A DNA stretch of 64,000 bases, from NCBI RefSeq assembly GCF_003589745.1, contig NZ_CP032364.1, forward strand, positions 930,001 to 994,000, given 5' to 3'. The notes beneath the pieces are model-generated. The model was not told the DNA's origin. It ran no database searches and was given only the letters and a program-made list of their open reading frames with translations. Both the position numbers and the translations under genes were made by a program. Below are positions 17,612 to 26,583 of the stretch, piece after piece. The stretch is from Lachnoanaerobaculum umeaense (GTDB taxonomy: Bacteria > Bacillota > Clostridia > Lachnospirales > Lachnospiraceae). Position 1 is the stretch's first letter, and each line of letters starts with the position of its first letter.

Positions 17612-18514
17612 ATGTTTACAGCACTATTAGGTGCCATCTCTCAAGGTATACTTTGGGGAGTAATGGTTCTTGGGGTATATATTACCTATAAATTACTGGA
17701 TATAGCAGATTTGACAGCAGACGGAAGCTTTGCTTTTGGTGGTTGTGTATGTGCAGTAATGATTGTAAATTTTGGTATGAATCCTTTACTTGCACTTGTT
17801 TTTGCAACTTTTGCAGGAATGCTTGCCGGTTTTGTTACAGGAGCATTACATACTATATTTGAAATACCTGCAATACTTGCAGGTATATTGACACAGATTT
17901 CTCTTTGGTCTATCAATCTTAGAGTAATGGGAAAGAGTAATATACCGCTTTTAAAGACAGGTACTATTTTTTCATGGCTTACATCTGCCACAGGTATCAG
18001 TAATGCAATAGCCGGAGTTATTCTGGGTGGAATCATTATAGTATTAATCATTCTTATTTTATATTGGTTCTTTGGTACAGAGCTTGGATCAGCACTTAGA
18101 GCTACAGGAAATAATGAAGCTATGATAAGAGCATTAGGCGTAAATACCGGACATGCTAAGCTTTTGGCTTTGGTAATAAGCAATGGTCTTATCGGACTTT
18201 CAGGAGGTCTTATAGTACAGAGCCAAAAGTATGCAGATATCAATGCCGGAACCGGTGCTATAGTAATAGGGCTTGCTGCAATAGTTATAGGTGAGGTGAT
18301 ACTTGGCAGAGTAATATCATTTTGGATGAAGTTACTTGCCGCAGTAGTAGGATCGGTAGTATATTTTGTTATAAGAGGTATTGTATTGCAGCTTGGTATG
18401 GATGCAAATGATATGAAGATGCTTTCAGCTATAATAGTGGCTCTGGCATTGGCAGTACCTGTAATGAGTGCAAAAATAAGGGCAAGAAGAGCCTATTCAC
18501 CGAAGGGAGAATAA
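17612..18514 (+). CDS. ABC importer permease (TrpY type)
   Basis: This 300-residue protein has about eight to nine hydrophobic segments and the BPD_transp_2 permease pattern. DIADLTADGSFAFGG sits near the start and LRATGNNEAMIRALGVNTGHAKLLALVISNGLIGLSGGL contains the cytoplasmic coupling loop. It forms the membrane channel of the importer with the binding protein upstream and the ATPase downstream. GGAGG precedes the ATG. The ATPase start follows its stop immediately. Confidence 0.92.
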   Translation: MFTALLGAISQGILWGVMVLGVYITYKLLDIADLTADGSFAFGGCVCAVMIVNFGMNPLLALVFATFAGMLAGFVTGALHTIFEIPAILAGILTQISLWSINLRVMGKSNIPLLKTGTIFSWLTSATGISNAIAGVILGGIIIVLIILILYWFFGTELGSALRATGNNEAMIRALGVNTGHAKLLALVISNGLIGLSGGLIVQSQKYADINAGTGAIVIGLAAIVIGEVILGRVISFWMKLLAAVVGSVVYFVIRGIVLQLGMDANDMKMLSAIIVALALAVPVMSAKIRARRAYSPKGE

Positions 18515-18515
18515 G

Positions 18516-19313
18516 ATGTTAGAGATTATAAATGTCAGTAAAACCTTCAATACAGGTACAATAAATGAAAAAAAAGCTTTGAACAAGCTGTCACTTAACT
18601 TAAATTCGGGAGATTTTGTAACAATAATCGGAGGAAATGGTGCAGGTAAGTCTACAATGCTAAATATGATTGCCGGTGTATATCCTATTGACGGAGGAAG
18701 AATTCTAATAGACGGCATAGATATATCCGGAATGCCTGAGCATAAGAGGGCAAAGTATATCGGAAGGGTTTTCCAAGATCCTATGATGGGAACCAGTGCA
18801 GGAATGCAAATAGATGAGAATTTGGCACTTGCTTTTAGAAGAGGAGATAAAAGAGGATTGTCCTGGGGAATAAAAAGATCTGAGAAAGAGCTTTATAAAG
18901 AAATACTTGCAAAGCTCGGACTTGGACTTCAGACCAGAATGACTTCCAAGGTAGGACTTTTATCAGGAGGACAAAGACAGGCACTTACTCTTTTGATGGC
19001 AACACTTAAAAAGCCGAAGCTCTTACTCTTAGATGAGCATACAGCAGCACTTGATCCACAAACTGCAAAAACAGTTTTGGATCTTACAAAACAAATAGTT
19101 GATGAGCAAAAGCTTACTGCAATGATGGTTACTCATAATATGAAGGATGCACTAAATATAGGTAACAGACTTATAATGATGCATTCAGGTAGAGTGATAT
19201 ATGATGTAAGCGGAGAAGAAAAGAAAAAACTTAATGTGGAAGATCTTTTAAGAAAATTTGAAGAGGCAAGTGGTGGAGAATTTGCCAATGACAGAATGAT
19301 GCTGGCTAACTAG
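18516..19313 (+). CDS. ABC importer ATP-binding protein (TrpZ type)
   Basis: The 265-residue nucleotide-binding subunit has Walker A GGNGAGKST at 39-47, the signature LLSGGQRQALTL, Walker B LLLLDEHTAAL and the switch His in MVTHNMKDA. It powers import through the preceding permease. The gene follows the permease with no gap, so stoichiometric translation is likely. Confidence 0.94.
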   Translation: MLEIINVSKTFNTGTINEKKALNKLSLNLNSGDFVTIIGGNGAGKSTMLNMIAGVYPIDGGRILIDGIDISGMPEHKRAKYIGRVFQDPMMGTSAGMQIDENLALAFRRGDKRGLSWGIKRSEKELYKEILAKLGLGLQTRMTSKVGLLSGGQRQALTLLMATLKKPKLLLLDEHTAALDPQTAKTVLDLTKQIVDEQKLTAMMVTHNMKDALNIGNRLIMMHSGRVIYDVSGEEKKKLNVEDLLRKFEEASGGEFANDRMMLAN

Positions 19314-19331
19314 GATATAAAGGAGGGGACT

Positions 19332-19964
19332 ATGGATAAGAAACTTATTATCACCATAAACAGGGAATATGGAAGCGGTGGAAGAATAATAGGACAGAAA
19401 TTGTCTGAGAGACTTGATATACCATATTATGATGATGAAATAATAAAAATGGCATCTGAACATTCAGCTGTAGGAGAGCAATATTTCAGAATGAATGATG
19501 AGAGACCCGGGAATAATATATTACAAAGAATAATTGGTGGATTGAAAAATGCAACCAATAAGCCATCTATAGGAGATGATATAGTTTCACCGGACAATCT
19601 TTTTAGATTTGAAAGCGAAGTTATCAGAGAATTAGCAGCAACTGAATCCTGTATATTGATTGGAAGATGCTCTGATTTTGTATTAAGTTCAGCAGGAGAA
19701 GAGGATTTTATATCACTTTTTGTGTATGCTGACCTTTCAAAGAAAGTTGACAGAGTTATGGAAGTGGACGGTGTGGATGCAAAAGAGGCACTTAGACGAG
19801 TACAGAGAAATAACAGAATTAGGAAAGAGTATTATAAATATTATACCGGTGAGGAGTGGGATGATATGACACATTATGATTTGCCACTCAATACATCAAA
19901 GCTTTCACTTGAACAGGGTGTAGATTTGATAATGGAATATTTAAGAATTAGAGGTAATTTATAA
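19332..19964 (+). CDS. cytidylate kinase-like family protein
   Basis: The 210-residue protein resembles the Cytidylate_kin2 group. It begins ITINREYGSGGRIIGQKLSERL, a glycine-rich phosphate-binding loop, and continues with IPYYDDEIIKMASEHSAV and a C-terminal YYKYYTGEEWDDMTHYDL segment typical of these paralogs. Family members bind nucleotides, but most are not shown to be CMP kinases; the true cmk is probably elsewhere. It sits between the ABC importer and citrate synthase with short gaps. Confidence 0.82.
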   Translation: MDKKLIITINREYGSGGRIIGQKLSERLDIPYYDDEIIKMASEHSAVGEQYFRMNDERPGNNILQRIIGGLKNATNKPSIGDDIVSPDNLFRFESEVIRELAATESCILIGRCSDFVLSSAGEEDFISLFVYADLSKKVDRVMEVDGVDAKEALRRVQRNNRIRKEYYKYYTGEEWDDMTHYDLPLNTSKLSLEQGVDLIMEYLRIRGNL

Positions 19965-19965
19965 C

Positions 19966-21312
19966 ATGAGAGATAGTCATAGTGATAACTTTTTGGCACA
20001 GGAATTTGGTAAGAGTCAAAATTATAATGAAATAAAGAATGGACTCTTTAGTGAATTTAATGTTAAAAAGGGACTTAGAAATGAAGATGGTACAGGAGTA
20101 AGGGTAGGACTTACAAAGGTATCTGATGTAGTAGGCTATGATATAATAGACGGTGTAAAAACCAATGTTGACGGTAAGCTTTACTATAGAGGCTACAGCT
20201 TGAACGATTTGGTAAATGGTAGTGCGAAATCTACCAGAGGATACGAGGAGGCTATGTTCTTACTCTTATTTGGATTTTTGCCAAATAAGATGGAGCTTGA
20301 CAGCTTCTCAAAGGTATTTAGAAGTATGTATGTTTTGCCAAATAATTTCTTTGAAAGCGTACTTCTTAGAAATCCGGGAAAGAATCTGATGAATGTACTT
20401 CAAAATGCTGTATTAACTTTATACAATTATGATGATGAACCTGACAATGTGGATGTTTACTCAACTTTGGTAAAGGGGCTTAGAATATCAGCATTTTTGC
20501 CGGTAATTATGTGCTATGCATATCAGGCAAAGAGACATTATTTCTATAATGACAGCCTTATAATACATTATCCGGATGAGAAGCTTTCTATGGCGGAAAA
20601 TATATTACAGATGCTTAGAGTAGACAAAAAGTTTTCAAAAAATGAGGCTGCACTGCTAGATACAATACTTGTCTTGCATGCAGACCATGGTGGCGGTAAT
20701 AACTCAACATTTACAAATGTAGTAGTTTCATCTACAGGTACGGATATCTATTCTACAATAGCAGCTTCAATAGGTTCACTAAAGGGACCTAAGCATGGAG
20801 GTGCAAATATATCAGTTGTACAGATGATGAAGGCAATAAAGGATGAAATCGGCATAACTACTGATGAGAAGAAGATAAGAAATGTTGTAAACAGATTGTT
20901 GGATAAAGATTTCTTTGATTGTAGCGGACTCATATATGGATTTGGACATGCGGTTTATACTATAACTGATCCTAGAGCAGAGCTTTTAAGAGAGTATTGT
21001 GAGACAGTTGCAAAGGATAAGGATAGAATGGATGAATACCATTTCTATGAAGAGTTTGAAAAGACTGTAAAGAAAGTGGTTTTTGAAAGGAAGGGAACTA
21101 CTATTTCTTCAAATGTAGATTTGTATTCTGGTTTTGCCTACAATATGCTTGGTATACCTGAGGATCTATATACACCGCTATTTGTTATTGCAAGAAATAT
21201 AGGCTGGGTTGCACATAATGTGGAGAACAAGCTTTATGACGGTAGAATAATGAGACCTGCAACAAAGTATGTAGGTGAATTAAGAGATTACACACCATTT
21301 AAAGACAGGTAA
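19966..21312 (+). CDS. citrate synthase
   Basis: The 448-residue protein carries the citrate synthase active site: HADHGGG (His 238, His 241), GPKHGGAN with His 277, GHAVY with His 328, and NVDLYSG with Asp 385. It condenses oxaloacetate and acetyl-CoA, the entry to 2-oxoglutarate and glutamate synthesis in anaerobes with a partial TCA cycle. It starts one base after the kinase-like gene. A 2-methylcitrate synthase activity cannot be excluded. No aconitase or isocitrate dehydrogenase gene is in the window. Confidence 0.92.
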   Translation: MRDSHSDNFLAQEFGKSQNYNEIKNGLFSEFNVKKGLRNEDGTGVRVGLTKVSDVVGYDIIDGVKTNVDGKLYYRGYSLNDLVNGSAKSTRGYEEAMFLLLFGFLPNKMELDSFSKVFRSMYVLPNNFFESVLLRNPGKNLMNVLQNAVLTLYNYDDEPDNVDVYSTLVKGLRISAFLPVIMCYAYQAKRHYFYNDSLIIHYPDEKLSMAENILQMLRVDKKFSKNEAALLDTILVLHADHGGGNNSTFTNVVVSSTGTDIYSTIAASIGSLKGPKHGGANISVVQMMKAIKDEIGITTDEKKIRNVVNRLLDKDFFDCSGLIYGFGHAVYTITDPRAELLREYCETVAKDKDRMDEYHFYEEFEKTVKKVVFERKGTTISSNVDLYSGFAYNMLGIPEDLYTPLFVIARNIGWVAHNVENKLYDGRIMRPATKYVGELRDYTPFKDR

Positions 21313-21350
21313 AAGGTTTATTACTAATTCAATAATTAAATAAAAATATA

Positions 21351-21518
21351 TGGATAAAACAAATCGTAGCCAATACAGCGAGAGACTGGCTAAAGAAAAA
21401 GAAACCAATGCTTTTTACAGATTTAAATGATGGCGAGGACATAGCATTCGAGGAGCAAATTGAGGAGAATATACCTGGAATAGAGGACTTTAGCACTATA
21501 AATGACCTGACAATATAA
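21351..21518 (+). pseudogene. remnant of a sigma-70 family (ECF-like) sigma factor
   Basis: Fifty-five codons in one frame read WIKQIVANTARDWLKKKKP and then an acidic segment with LNDGEDIAFEEQIEE. This looks like the end of sigma region 2 and the start of the linker in ECF-type sigma factors of Lachnospiraceae. There is no start codon (an in-frame TAA lies at 21333) and region 4 is missing, so it is a fragment left by deletion. A strong terminator overlaps its end. Confidence 0.65.
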
Positions 21519-21556
21519 TAGGCGTGAAAAATGATTCATCATTTTTCACGCCTATT
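21517..21556. terminator. perfect 18-bp bidirectional terminator
   Basis: Arms 21517-21534 and 21539-21556 are perfectly complementary over 18 bases around a TTCA loop, and the stem holds T and A runs on both sides. It lies between the plus-strand citrate synthase/sigma remnant and the end of a minus-strand gene. Confidence 0.88.
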
Positions 21557-21559
21557 TAG

Positions 21560-22120
21560 TTATTTCTTATCTGTATTACTCTCTAAGATATCCTCTATTT
21601 TTTGTGCCAAATCTTTTTTATCCTCATCTGAGTCCATCTCATAGAATTCTACTTCTATATCTGAATTTTCATCAGCTTCTTTTTTGGATTTTTTATCAAA
21701 CTTTTCTTTAGCTTTTTCTATAATAGGACCGGCAGCTTTCTTAGCCTTGTCCACTACAGGGTCAACACTTGACTTGGCCTTATCAAATAAAGGTTTGGCA
21801 TTATCCTTTGCCACATCACCTGCCGCAGATACGTTATCAGTTATAATACTTGCAACATCCTTTATCATTTCCTTAGCTGCACTGGCCATACCCTTGGCAC
21901 TGTTAGCTGTATCCTTGGCAGCTGTAACAAACTCATCAGTGGTAGATCTTAATTCGGTATACTTTCTGTCTGAAGCTGTTTCACCAAGTTCAGCATCAAA
22001 TTCACCAAAATCTCCCTCCAATTCTCTTTGATATTCTTTATACTTGAGTATATATGACACTCCTGCTACTGCGGCACCTGCAACAGTTGCTAAAAACATT
22101 AATTTTTTTAATCCTGCCAT
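21560..22120 (-). CDS. YtxH/LEA-like membrane-anchored helical protein
   Basis: The 186-residue protein begins MAGLKKLMFLATVAGAAVAGVSYIL, a single membrane anchor. A long helical region rich in Ala, Lys, Asp and Ser follows, with repeated segments such as AKDTANSAKGMASAAKEM and DKAKSSVDPVVDKAKKA, like LEA or YtxH stress proteins. The tail is acidic. I choose the ATG at 22120, preceded by GGAGGTT, over an upstream start that would add 21 residues. Envelope stress protection is a guess from the repeat type. Confidence 0.75.
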   Translation of the reverse strand: MAGLKKLMFLATVAGAAVAGVSYILKYKEYQRELEGDFGEFDAELGETASDRKYTELRSTTDEFVTAAKDTANSAKGMASAAKEMIKDVASIITDNVSAAGDVAKDNAKPLFDKAKSSVDPVVDKAKKAAGPIIEKAKEKFDKKSKKEADENSDIEVEFYEMDSDEDKKDLAQKIEDILESNTDKK

Positions 22121-22145
22121 AATAACCTCCTTTACAATTATAGTA

Positions 22146-22158
22146 ATTACAGTGTAAT
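22146..22158. promoter_or_regulatory. ATTACAGTGTAAT palindrome between divergent genes
   Basis: This perfect 13-base palindrome (6-base arms around G) lies 26 bases before the minus-strand start and 40 bases before the DUF2142 start. It could be an operator for one or both genes, but no regulator is identified. Confidence 0.4.
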
Positions 22159-22197
22159 ATCTATTTATAAAAAGTACAAGCATTATTTGGAGTGTTT

Positions 22198-23880
22198 ATG
22201 AAAAAAATAATATATTTATGGTGCTATATAATAGGATTTATTATAATTGCATATATTCAGGGACTATATGTAAATCTTGGGGTGTTAAATACCAAGGACT
22301 TTTTTTTGAATAAGTCATATTTTATTTTGGCTACATTTGTTCTTGGAATAATCATTATTTCAGGAATATATTTGAGTATGACAGGATTTAGCATAATAAA
22401 GATATATCCTATAGTGATGATCATTTTGGGATGTGCATATATGTATGTATTTCCTGCTATGTCAGCCTATGATGAGATAGCACATTTTATTTCAGCCTAT
22501 AAAATATCAAATAATCTTTTGGGAGAGCAGGCAACTGTTAAAGATGGACATGTGATAATAAGAGCAAGAGATTTATGGCTTGAGGATGTAAATGGTGATT
22601 ATACTTTTGATGAAATTAAAAGTGTGGAAGAGGGAGTTTTAATACCGGAGGAAGGAAGTTATGGTAAAATTATTTCAAGTAAACTTGAAGAAACATCTTA
22701 TAAAGTTTTTTACGGAGAGGGGAATATTCGCAGCAGTAATAATTATATTAGTTTTAATGGAAAAGATTACGAAAAAGCCCAGTCGTTACATTCACCTGTA
22801 AATACAATACCGACTGTATATCTCGTGCCTGCAATAGGTATAACATTGGCAAGGACATTGAATCTTGGCAGTACAGGATTGGTACTTTTTGGTAGAATGG
22901 CAAATCTGATTTTATTTATTGTGTTTTGTACATTGGGAATGTATTTTTTACCAAAATGTAAAGAGTTTATATTTCTTATCAGCCTTCTACCTACGACATT
23001 GGAATTGGCGGCATCATATTCATATGATGCAATTATGATTTCAAGCCTGATTTTTTTTGTAGCATATGTATTTTACCTCGCACATAAAAAAAGTACATTT
23101 GATATAAAGGATTTAATTATAGTATCTCTTATTTCAGGATTGATTTTGCCATGCAAGATAGTGTATTTTCCATTGCTATTATTACTTTTTGCAATACCAA
23201 TATATAAGTTTAAATTTAAGGGGAAAAGCAATACAAAAATAGAAAAAGAGAATATAATATTTTTCCTTATTAGTGCAGTAGTGGTACTCTTGTCATGGGT
23301 ATTTGCAATGTATCTTGTAAATCGTACTGCAGTAGTAGGATATTCTACAAGTAATACCGCAAGTCTTGAGTGGGCAGGAGAGGAAAGTTATACAATAAGT
23401 TATTTATTACAAAATAAATTTAAGGCCATAAAAATATTTTATAATACAATGATTTTGCAGCTTGAGTATTATCATCAGACGATGTTTGGACTTTACTTAG
23501 GACATGCAGATATAGTAGTAGGAATACCTTATATCGGATTTTTGATGCTAAATATTGCAATGGTTTTTGCTATTTTCGGAAATGGTAAAGAAACAATGCT
23601 TACTAAAAAAGAAAAGATACTATCAGCTGTAAGTATTGCATTTGTAGTATTTCTTGTGCTTTTATCAATGCTGATAGCATGGACACCTATAAGTTCAGAA
23701 TTTATTGAGGGAGTAAATGGAAGATATTTTATACCGATATTGTTGCCAATACTTTTGATATTGAAAAATAATCATATAATAATAAGGGAAGGTACAAAGA
23801 GAAATATAATATTTTTGTTCATATTTATAAGTGGAATATCATTATTAAAAATATTTAGTACTGTATGTATAAGACTCTAA
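22198..23880 (+). CDS. DUF2142-type polytopic membrane protein
   Basis: The 560-residue protein has about 11-12 hydrophobic segments and one large extracytoplasmic loop (about 85-200). It matches the DUF2142 pattern, with YDEIAHFISAYKISNNLLGE and LHSPVNTIPTVYL. These proteins are found in surface polysaccharide clusters and resemble GT-C glycosyltransferases, but a reaction is not established. I use the ATG at 22198, 7 bases after GGAG, rather than the GTG at 22192. It heads the glycan cluster. Confidence 0.8.
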   Translation: MKKIIYLWCYIIGFIIIAYIQGLYVNLGVLNTKDFFLNKSYFILATFVLGIIIISGIYLSMTGFSIIKIYPIVMIILGCAYMYVFPAMSAYDEIAHFISAYKISNNLLGEQATVKDGHVIIRARDLWLEDVNGDYTFDEIKSVEEGVLIPEEGSYGKIISSKLEETSYKVFYGEGNIRSSNNYISFNGKDYEKAQSLHSPVNTIPTVYLVPAIGITLARTLNLGSTGLVLFGRMANLILFIVFCTLGMYFLPKCKEFIFLISLLPTTLELAASYSYDAIMISSLIFFVAYVFYLAHKKSTFDIKDLIIVSLISGLILPCKIVYFPLLLLLFAIPIYKFKFKGKSNTKIEKENIIFFLISAVVVLLSWVFAMYLVNRTAVVGYSTSNTASLEWAGEESYTISYLLQNKFKAIKIFYNTMILQLEYYHQTMFGLYLGHADIVVGIPYIGFLMLNIAMVFAIFGNGKETMLTKKEKILSAVSIAFVVFLVLLSMLIAWTPISSEFIEGVNGRYFIPILLPILLILKNNHIIIREGTKRNIIFLFIFISGISLLKIFSTVCIRL

Positions 23881-23972
23881 ATTTGTATTTACTCAGTAAA
23901 TAAAAAAACTGTAAAAAAAAATTAACAAAAGTTTTTGTCAGATAGGTTATAATATCAAAAGAAGGAGGCGAC

Positions 23973-25640
23973 ATGAAGAGAAAAAATTTAATAAAACTTG
24001 CATCCGCATTTGCTATAGTGACGATGCTTGGCTTTGGCATACATGGAAAGGCATATGCCCTTGGTGCAACATCAAGCATTGATTCAGTTGTAATCAGTGA
24101 GAATAAATCAACAGTTGATATTACTATGAATAATTCAGGTGATATGTCAGGTACTGACGGAAATTTCTATCTGTTTGAATTACAGCCATATGAGGATGGA
24201 ATAGGAAATAGAACTGATTATCTTGAAAAGGTAAGTTCAGGAAATGTAACTAAGTCTTATCAGTTGAATAAGGGTAGTGAAAACAGCAGACTATACAATA
24301 GCTATGTTGTAGCAGTGTTTGATGGAAGTAAGTATGTTGAAGTAAGTTCTTTAAAGTACATTACAAATCCGGAGGCTGTAGCTGCTAATAAAGATGCATA
24401 TAAGACACAGGCATCAAAGAAGGGTTTACAAATAGAGCTAAATATGCTTGATGATGCATTCAATCTGGGAGTAAAGCATGCATCTACCAATATTGCTTTT
24501 AATCAAATCCTGGGTGAGGGTATTGACTACAACTATAATGGAAAAACATATCATTTCAATAAAGCTGTTATTGAAGGGTATGATAAGACAATAAGTGCAT
24601 TTTCAGGAAAGGATATGACTGTTACAGCTATTATTTTAAATGGCTATAATGAGGCACATCCTGAACTTATGTACCACAATATGCCAAGAAGAGATAGTAT
24701 TTTTTACTATATGTTCAATGCATCTTCAAAAGAGGGTGCGGAGACTACAGAAGCCATAGCTTCTTTCCTTGCAGAACGATACAATGGAAAAAATACAAGC
24801 TATGGTAAGGTATCTAACTGGATAATTGGAAATGAGATTAATAACCAGCAGTGGAATTATGTTGGTGATATGGATGTAAGAAGTTATACCAGAAGATATG
24901 AGAAAGCATTTAGAATTTTCTACAATGCAATCAAATCAACATCTTCTACAGATAGAGTGTTCTATTCACTTGATTATAACTGGAATAATGAGATAAATAA
25001 TAAGAACAAGTATGGTGGAAAGCAGATTGTGGATCATTTCAATTCTTTAGTACTTGAGCATGGTGATATTGACTGGGGGCTTGCATATCATCCATATCCG
25101 GCACCTATGACAGATCCTGAGTTCTGGGATGATGCAGCTAAGACAGGATGGATAAAAGACAGCTTTGATTCACCTGTAATCAATTTTGCAAACCTAAATA
25201 AGCTTACAGATTACTTTGCACAGGATACACTAAAAAAGCATGACGGTTCGGTAAGACATATAATGCTTACTGAGGAAGGTTTTACTGCTACAAATCCTAC
25301 CAGAGGTAACATAGAAAATGAGCAGGCAGCGGCATTTGCATACTCATATTATCTTGTGGATTCAAATCCATATATAGAAGCATATATACTTAGCCGTCAG
25401 GTAGATGCACCGCTTGAAGTAAGACAGGGATTGTCTTTTGGTCTTTGGACTTGCAGTATGAATGTTGGCGATCATATTCAGGCAATATCAAAGAGAAAGC
25501 TATGGACTGTATTTAGATATATTGATAAATCTAAGCATACTCTTGACAATACCGACTTTGCAAAGAGCATCTTAGGAATAAGCAAGTGGCAGGAGCTGAT
25601 ACCTAACTTTAGATGGACTGCACAGGAGAACAGAAGATAG
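23973..25640 (+). CDS. secreted DUF5722 protein, glycoside hydrolase-like
   Basis: This 555-residue protein has a signal peptide (about 1-29, ending AYA). An N-terminal domain of about 120 residues is followed by a TIM-barrel-like domain with the DUF5722 pattern. Visible marks are WIIGNEINNQQWNY (Glu at the end of a strand, as in clan A hydrolases), YSLDYNWNN, LAYHPYPAPMTDP and LTEEGF. The two Glu are candidate catalytic residues, but no substrate is known to me. A TATAAT at 23948-23953 and GGAGG before the ATG indicate its own promoter. A terminator follows. Confidence 0.82.
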   Translation: MKRKNLIKLASAFAIVTMLGFGIHGKAYALGATSSIDSVVISENKSTVDITMNNSGDMSGTDGNFYLFELQPYEDGIGNRTDYLEKVSSGNVTKSYQLNKGSENSRLYNSYVVAVFDGSKYVEVSSLKYITNPEAVAANKDAYKTQASKKGLQIELNMLDDAFNLGVKHASTNIAFNQILGEGIDYNYNGKTYHFNKAVIEGYDKTISAFSGKDMTVTAIILNGYNEAHPELMYHNMPRRDSIFYYMFNASSKEGAETTEAIASFLAERYNGKNTSYGKVSNWIIGNEINNQQWNYVGDMDVRSYTRRYEKAFRIFYNAIKSTSSTDRVFYSLDYNWNNEINNKNKYGGKQIVDHFNSLVLEHGDIDWGLAYHPYPAPMTDPEFWDDAAKTGWIKDSFDSPVINFANLNKLTDYFAQDTLKKHDGSVRHIMLTEEGFTATNPTRGNIENEQAAAFAYSYYLVDSNPYIEAYILSRQVDAPLEVRQGLSFGLWTCSMNVGDHIQAISKRKLWTVFRYIDKSKHTLDNTDFAKSILGISKWQELIPNFRWTAQENRR

Positions 25641-25649
25641 TTTTTAATT

Positions 25650-25688
25650 AAATCTATGAAAAAGAGAAATCTTTTTCATAGATTTTTT
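25650..25688 (+). terminator. terminator of the DUF5722 gene
   Basis: AAATCTATGAAAAAG pairs perfectly with CTTTTTCATAGATTT around AGAAAT and is followed by more T. Confidence 0.88.
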
Positions 25689-25780
25689 AATATTTTGGTG
25701 TTAATGCAATAATGCTGGTTTCGTGTTATAATAAAAGGCATTGTTATAGAATAAAATAAAATATCAAATATGGAGCCACT

Positions 25781-26575
25781 ATGAAACATACATTTGTTAT
25801 TTGTGCATATAAGGAATCACAATTCTTAGAGGACTGTATAAGATCTTTGAGAGCACAGATTGTAAAATCTGATATAAAAATTGCAACCTCTACACCAAAT
25901 GAGTATATATATAATATTGCAAAAAAGTATAATATTGAGGTTTTTGTAAATAATCTTGAGAAATCGGAAGAAATATCAAATATTGGAAATGACTGGCAGT
26001 TCGCCTATAATATTGCAGAAACGGAACTGGTGACTATTGCTCACCAGGATGATATTTATTTGAAAAATTATACAAGAGATTTATTAAAGTATAAGAAAAA
26101 GTATCCTGATATGATATTGTTCACAACATCTTCAATTACATTAAAAAATGGTAAGATAAAGATGCTTGGTAAGATTGAAATCATAAAGAAAATACTTAGA
26201 CTACCAATTAGATGCAATGAACTGAATAGTTTAAGCATCGTAAAAAGGCTGGCAATTACATTTGGGAATCCTATAATAGCACCAAGTTGTGCATATGATA
26301 AGAGATTATGTCCAAAGGATCTTTTCCTCTCAAAGTTTCAGTTTGCACTGGATTGGGAATGTCTTCTTAGACTGGCACAAATGGAGGGGAGATTTGTTAT
26401 GTCAGAAACGCCGGGTATTTGCTATAGAATACATGATGAGGCAACAACTAAAAAAAGTATAATGGATAATTCAAGGCAGAGAGAGGAAAGTATAATGTTT
26501 GATAAGCTATTGCCAAAACCGATTGCAAGCATTTATAAGAAGCTTTATCAAAATTCATACAAGGCTTATTTTTAG
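25781..26575 (+). CDS. family 2 glycosyltransferase
   Basis: The 264-residue protein starts with the GT-A nucleotide-binding pattern TFVICAYKESQFLEDCIRSLRAQ and has an HQDD motif (88-91) in place of the usual DxD, typical of family 2 variants. It lacks membrane segments, so it acts on the cytoplasmic side, transferring a sugar to an envelope precursor. An extended -10 TGTTATAAT (25724-25732) lies upstream. The next membrane-protein gene follows after 8 bases. Confidence 0.85.
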   Translation: MKHTFVICAYKESQFLEDCIRSLRAQIVKSDIKIATSTPNEYIYNIAKKYNIEVFVNNLEKSEEISNIGNDWQFAYNIAETELVTIAHQDDIYLKNYTRDLLKYKKKYPDMILFTTSSITLKNGKIKMLGKIEIIKKILRLPIRCNELNSLSIVKRLAITFGNPIIAPSCAYDKRLCPKDLFLSKFQFALDWECLLRLAQMEGRFVMSETPGICYRIHDEATTKKSIMDNSRQREESIMFDKLLPKPIASIYKKLYQNSYKAYF

Positions 26576-26583
26576 GGGGAAAT

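Noticed and set aside
19332..19964. The essential cytidylate kinase (cmk)
   Set aside because: The sequence fits the Cytidylate_kin2 paralog group rather than Cmk, and its neighbours are an ABC importer and citrate synthase.
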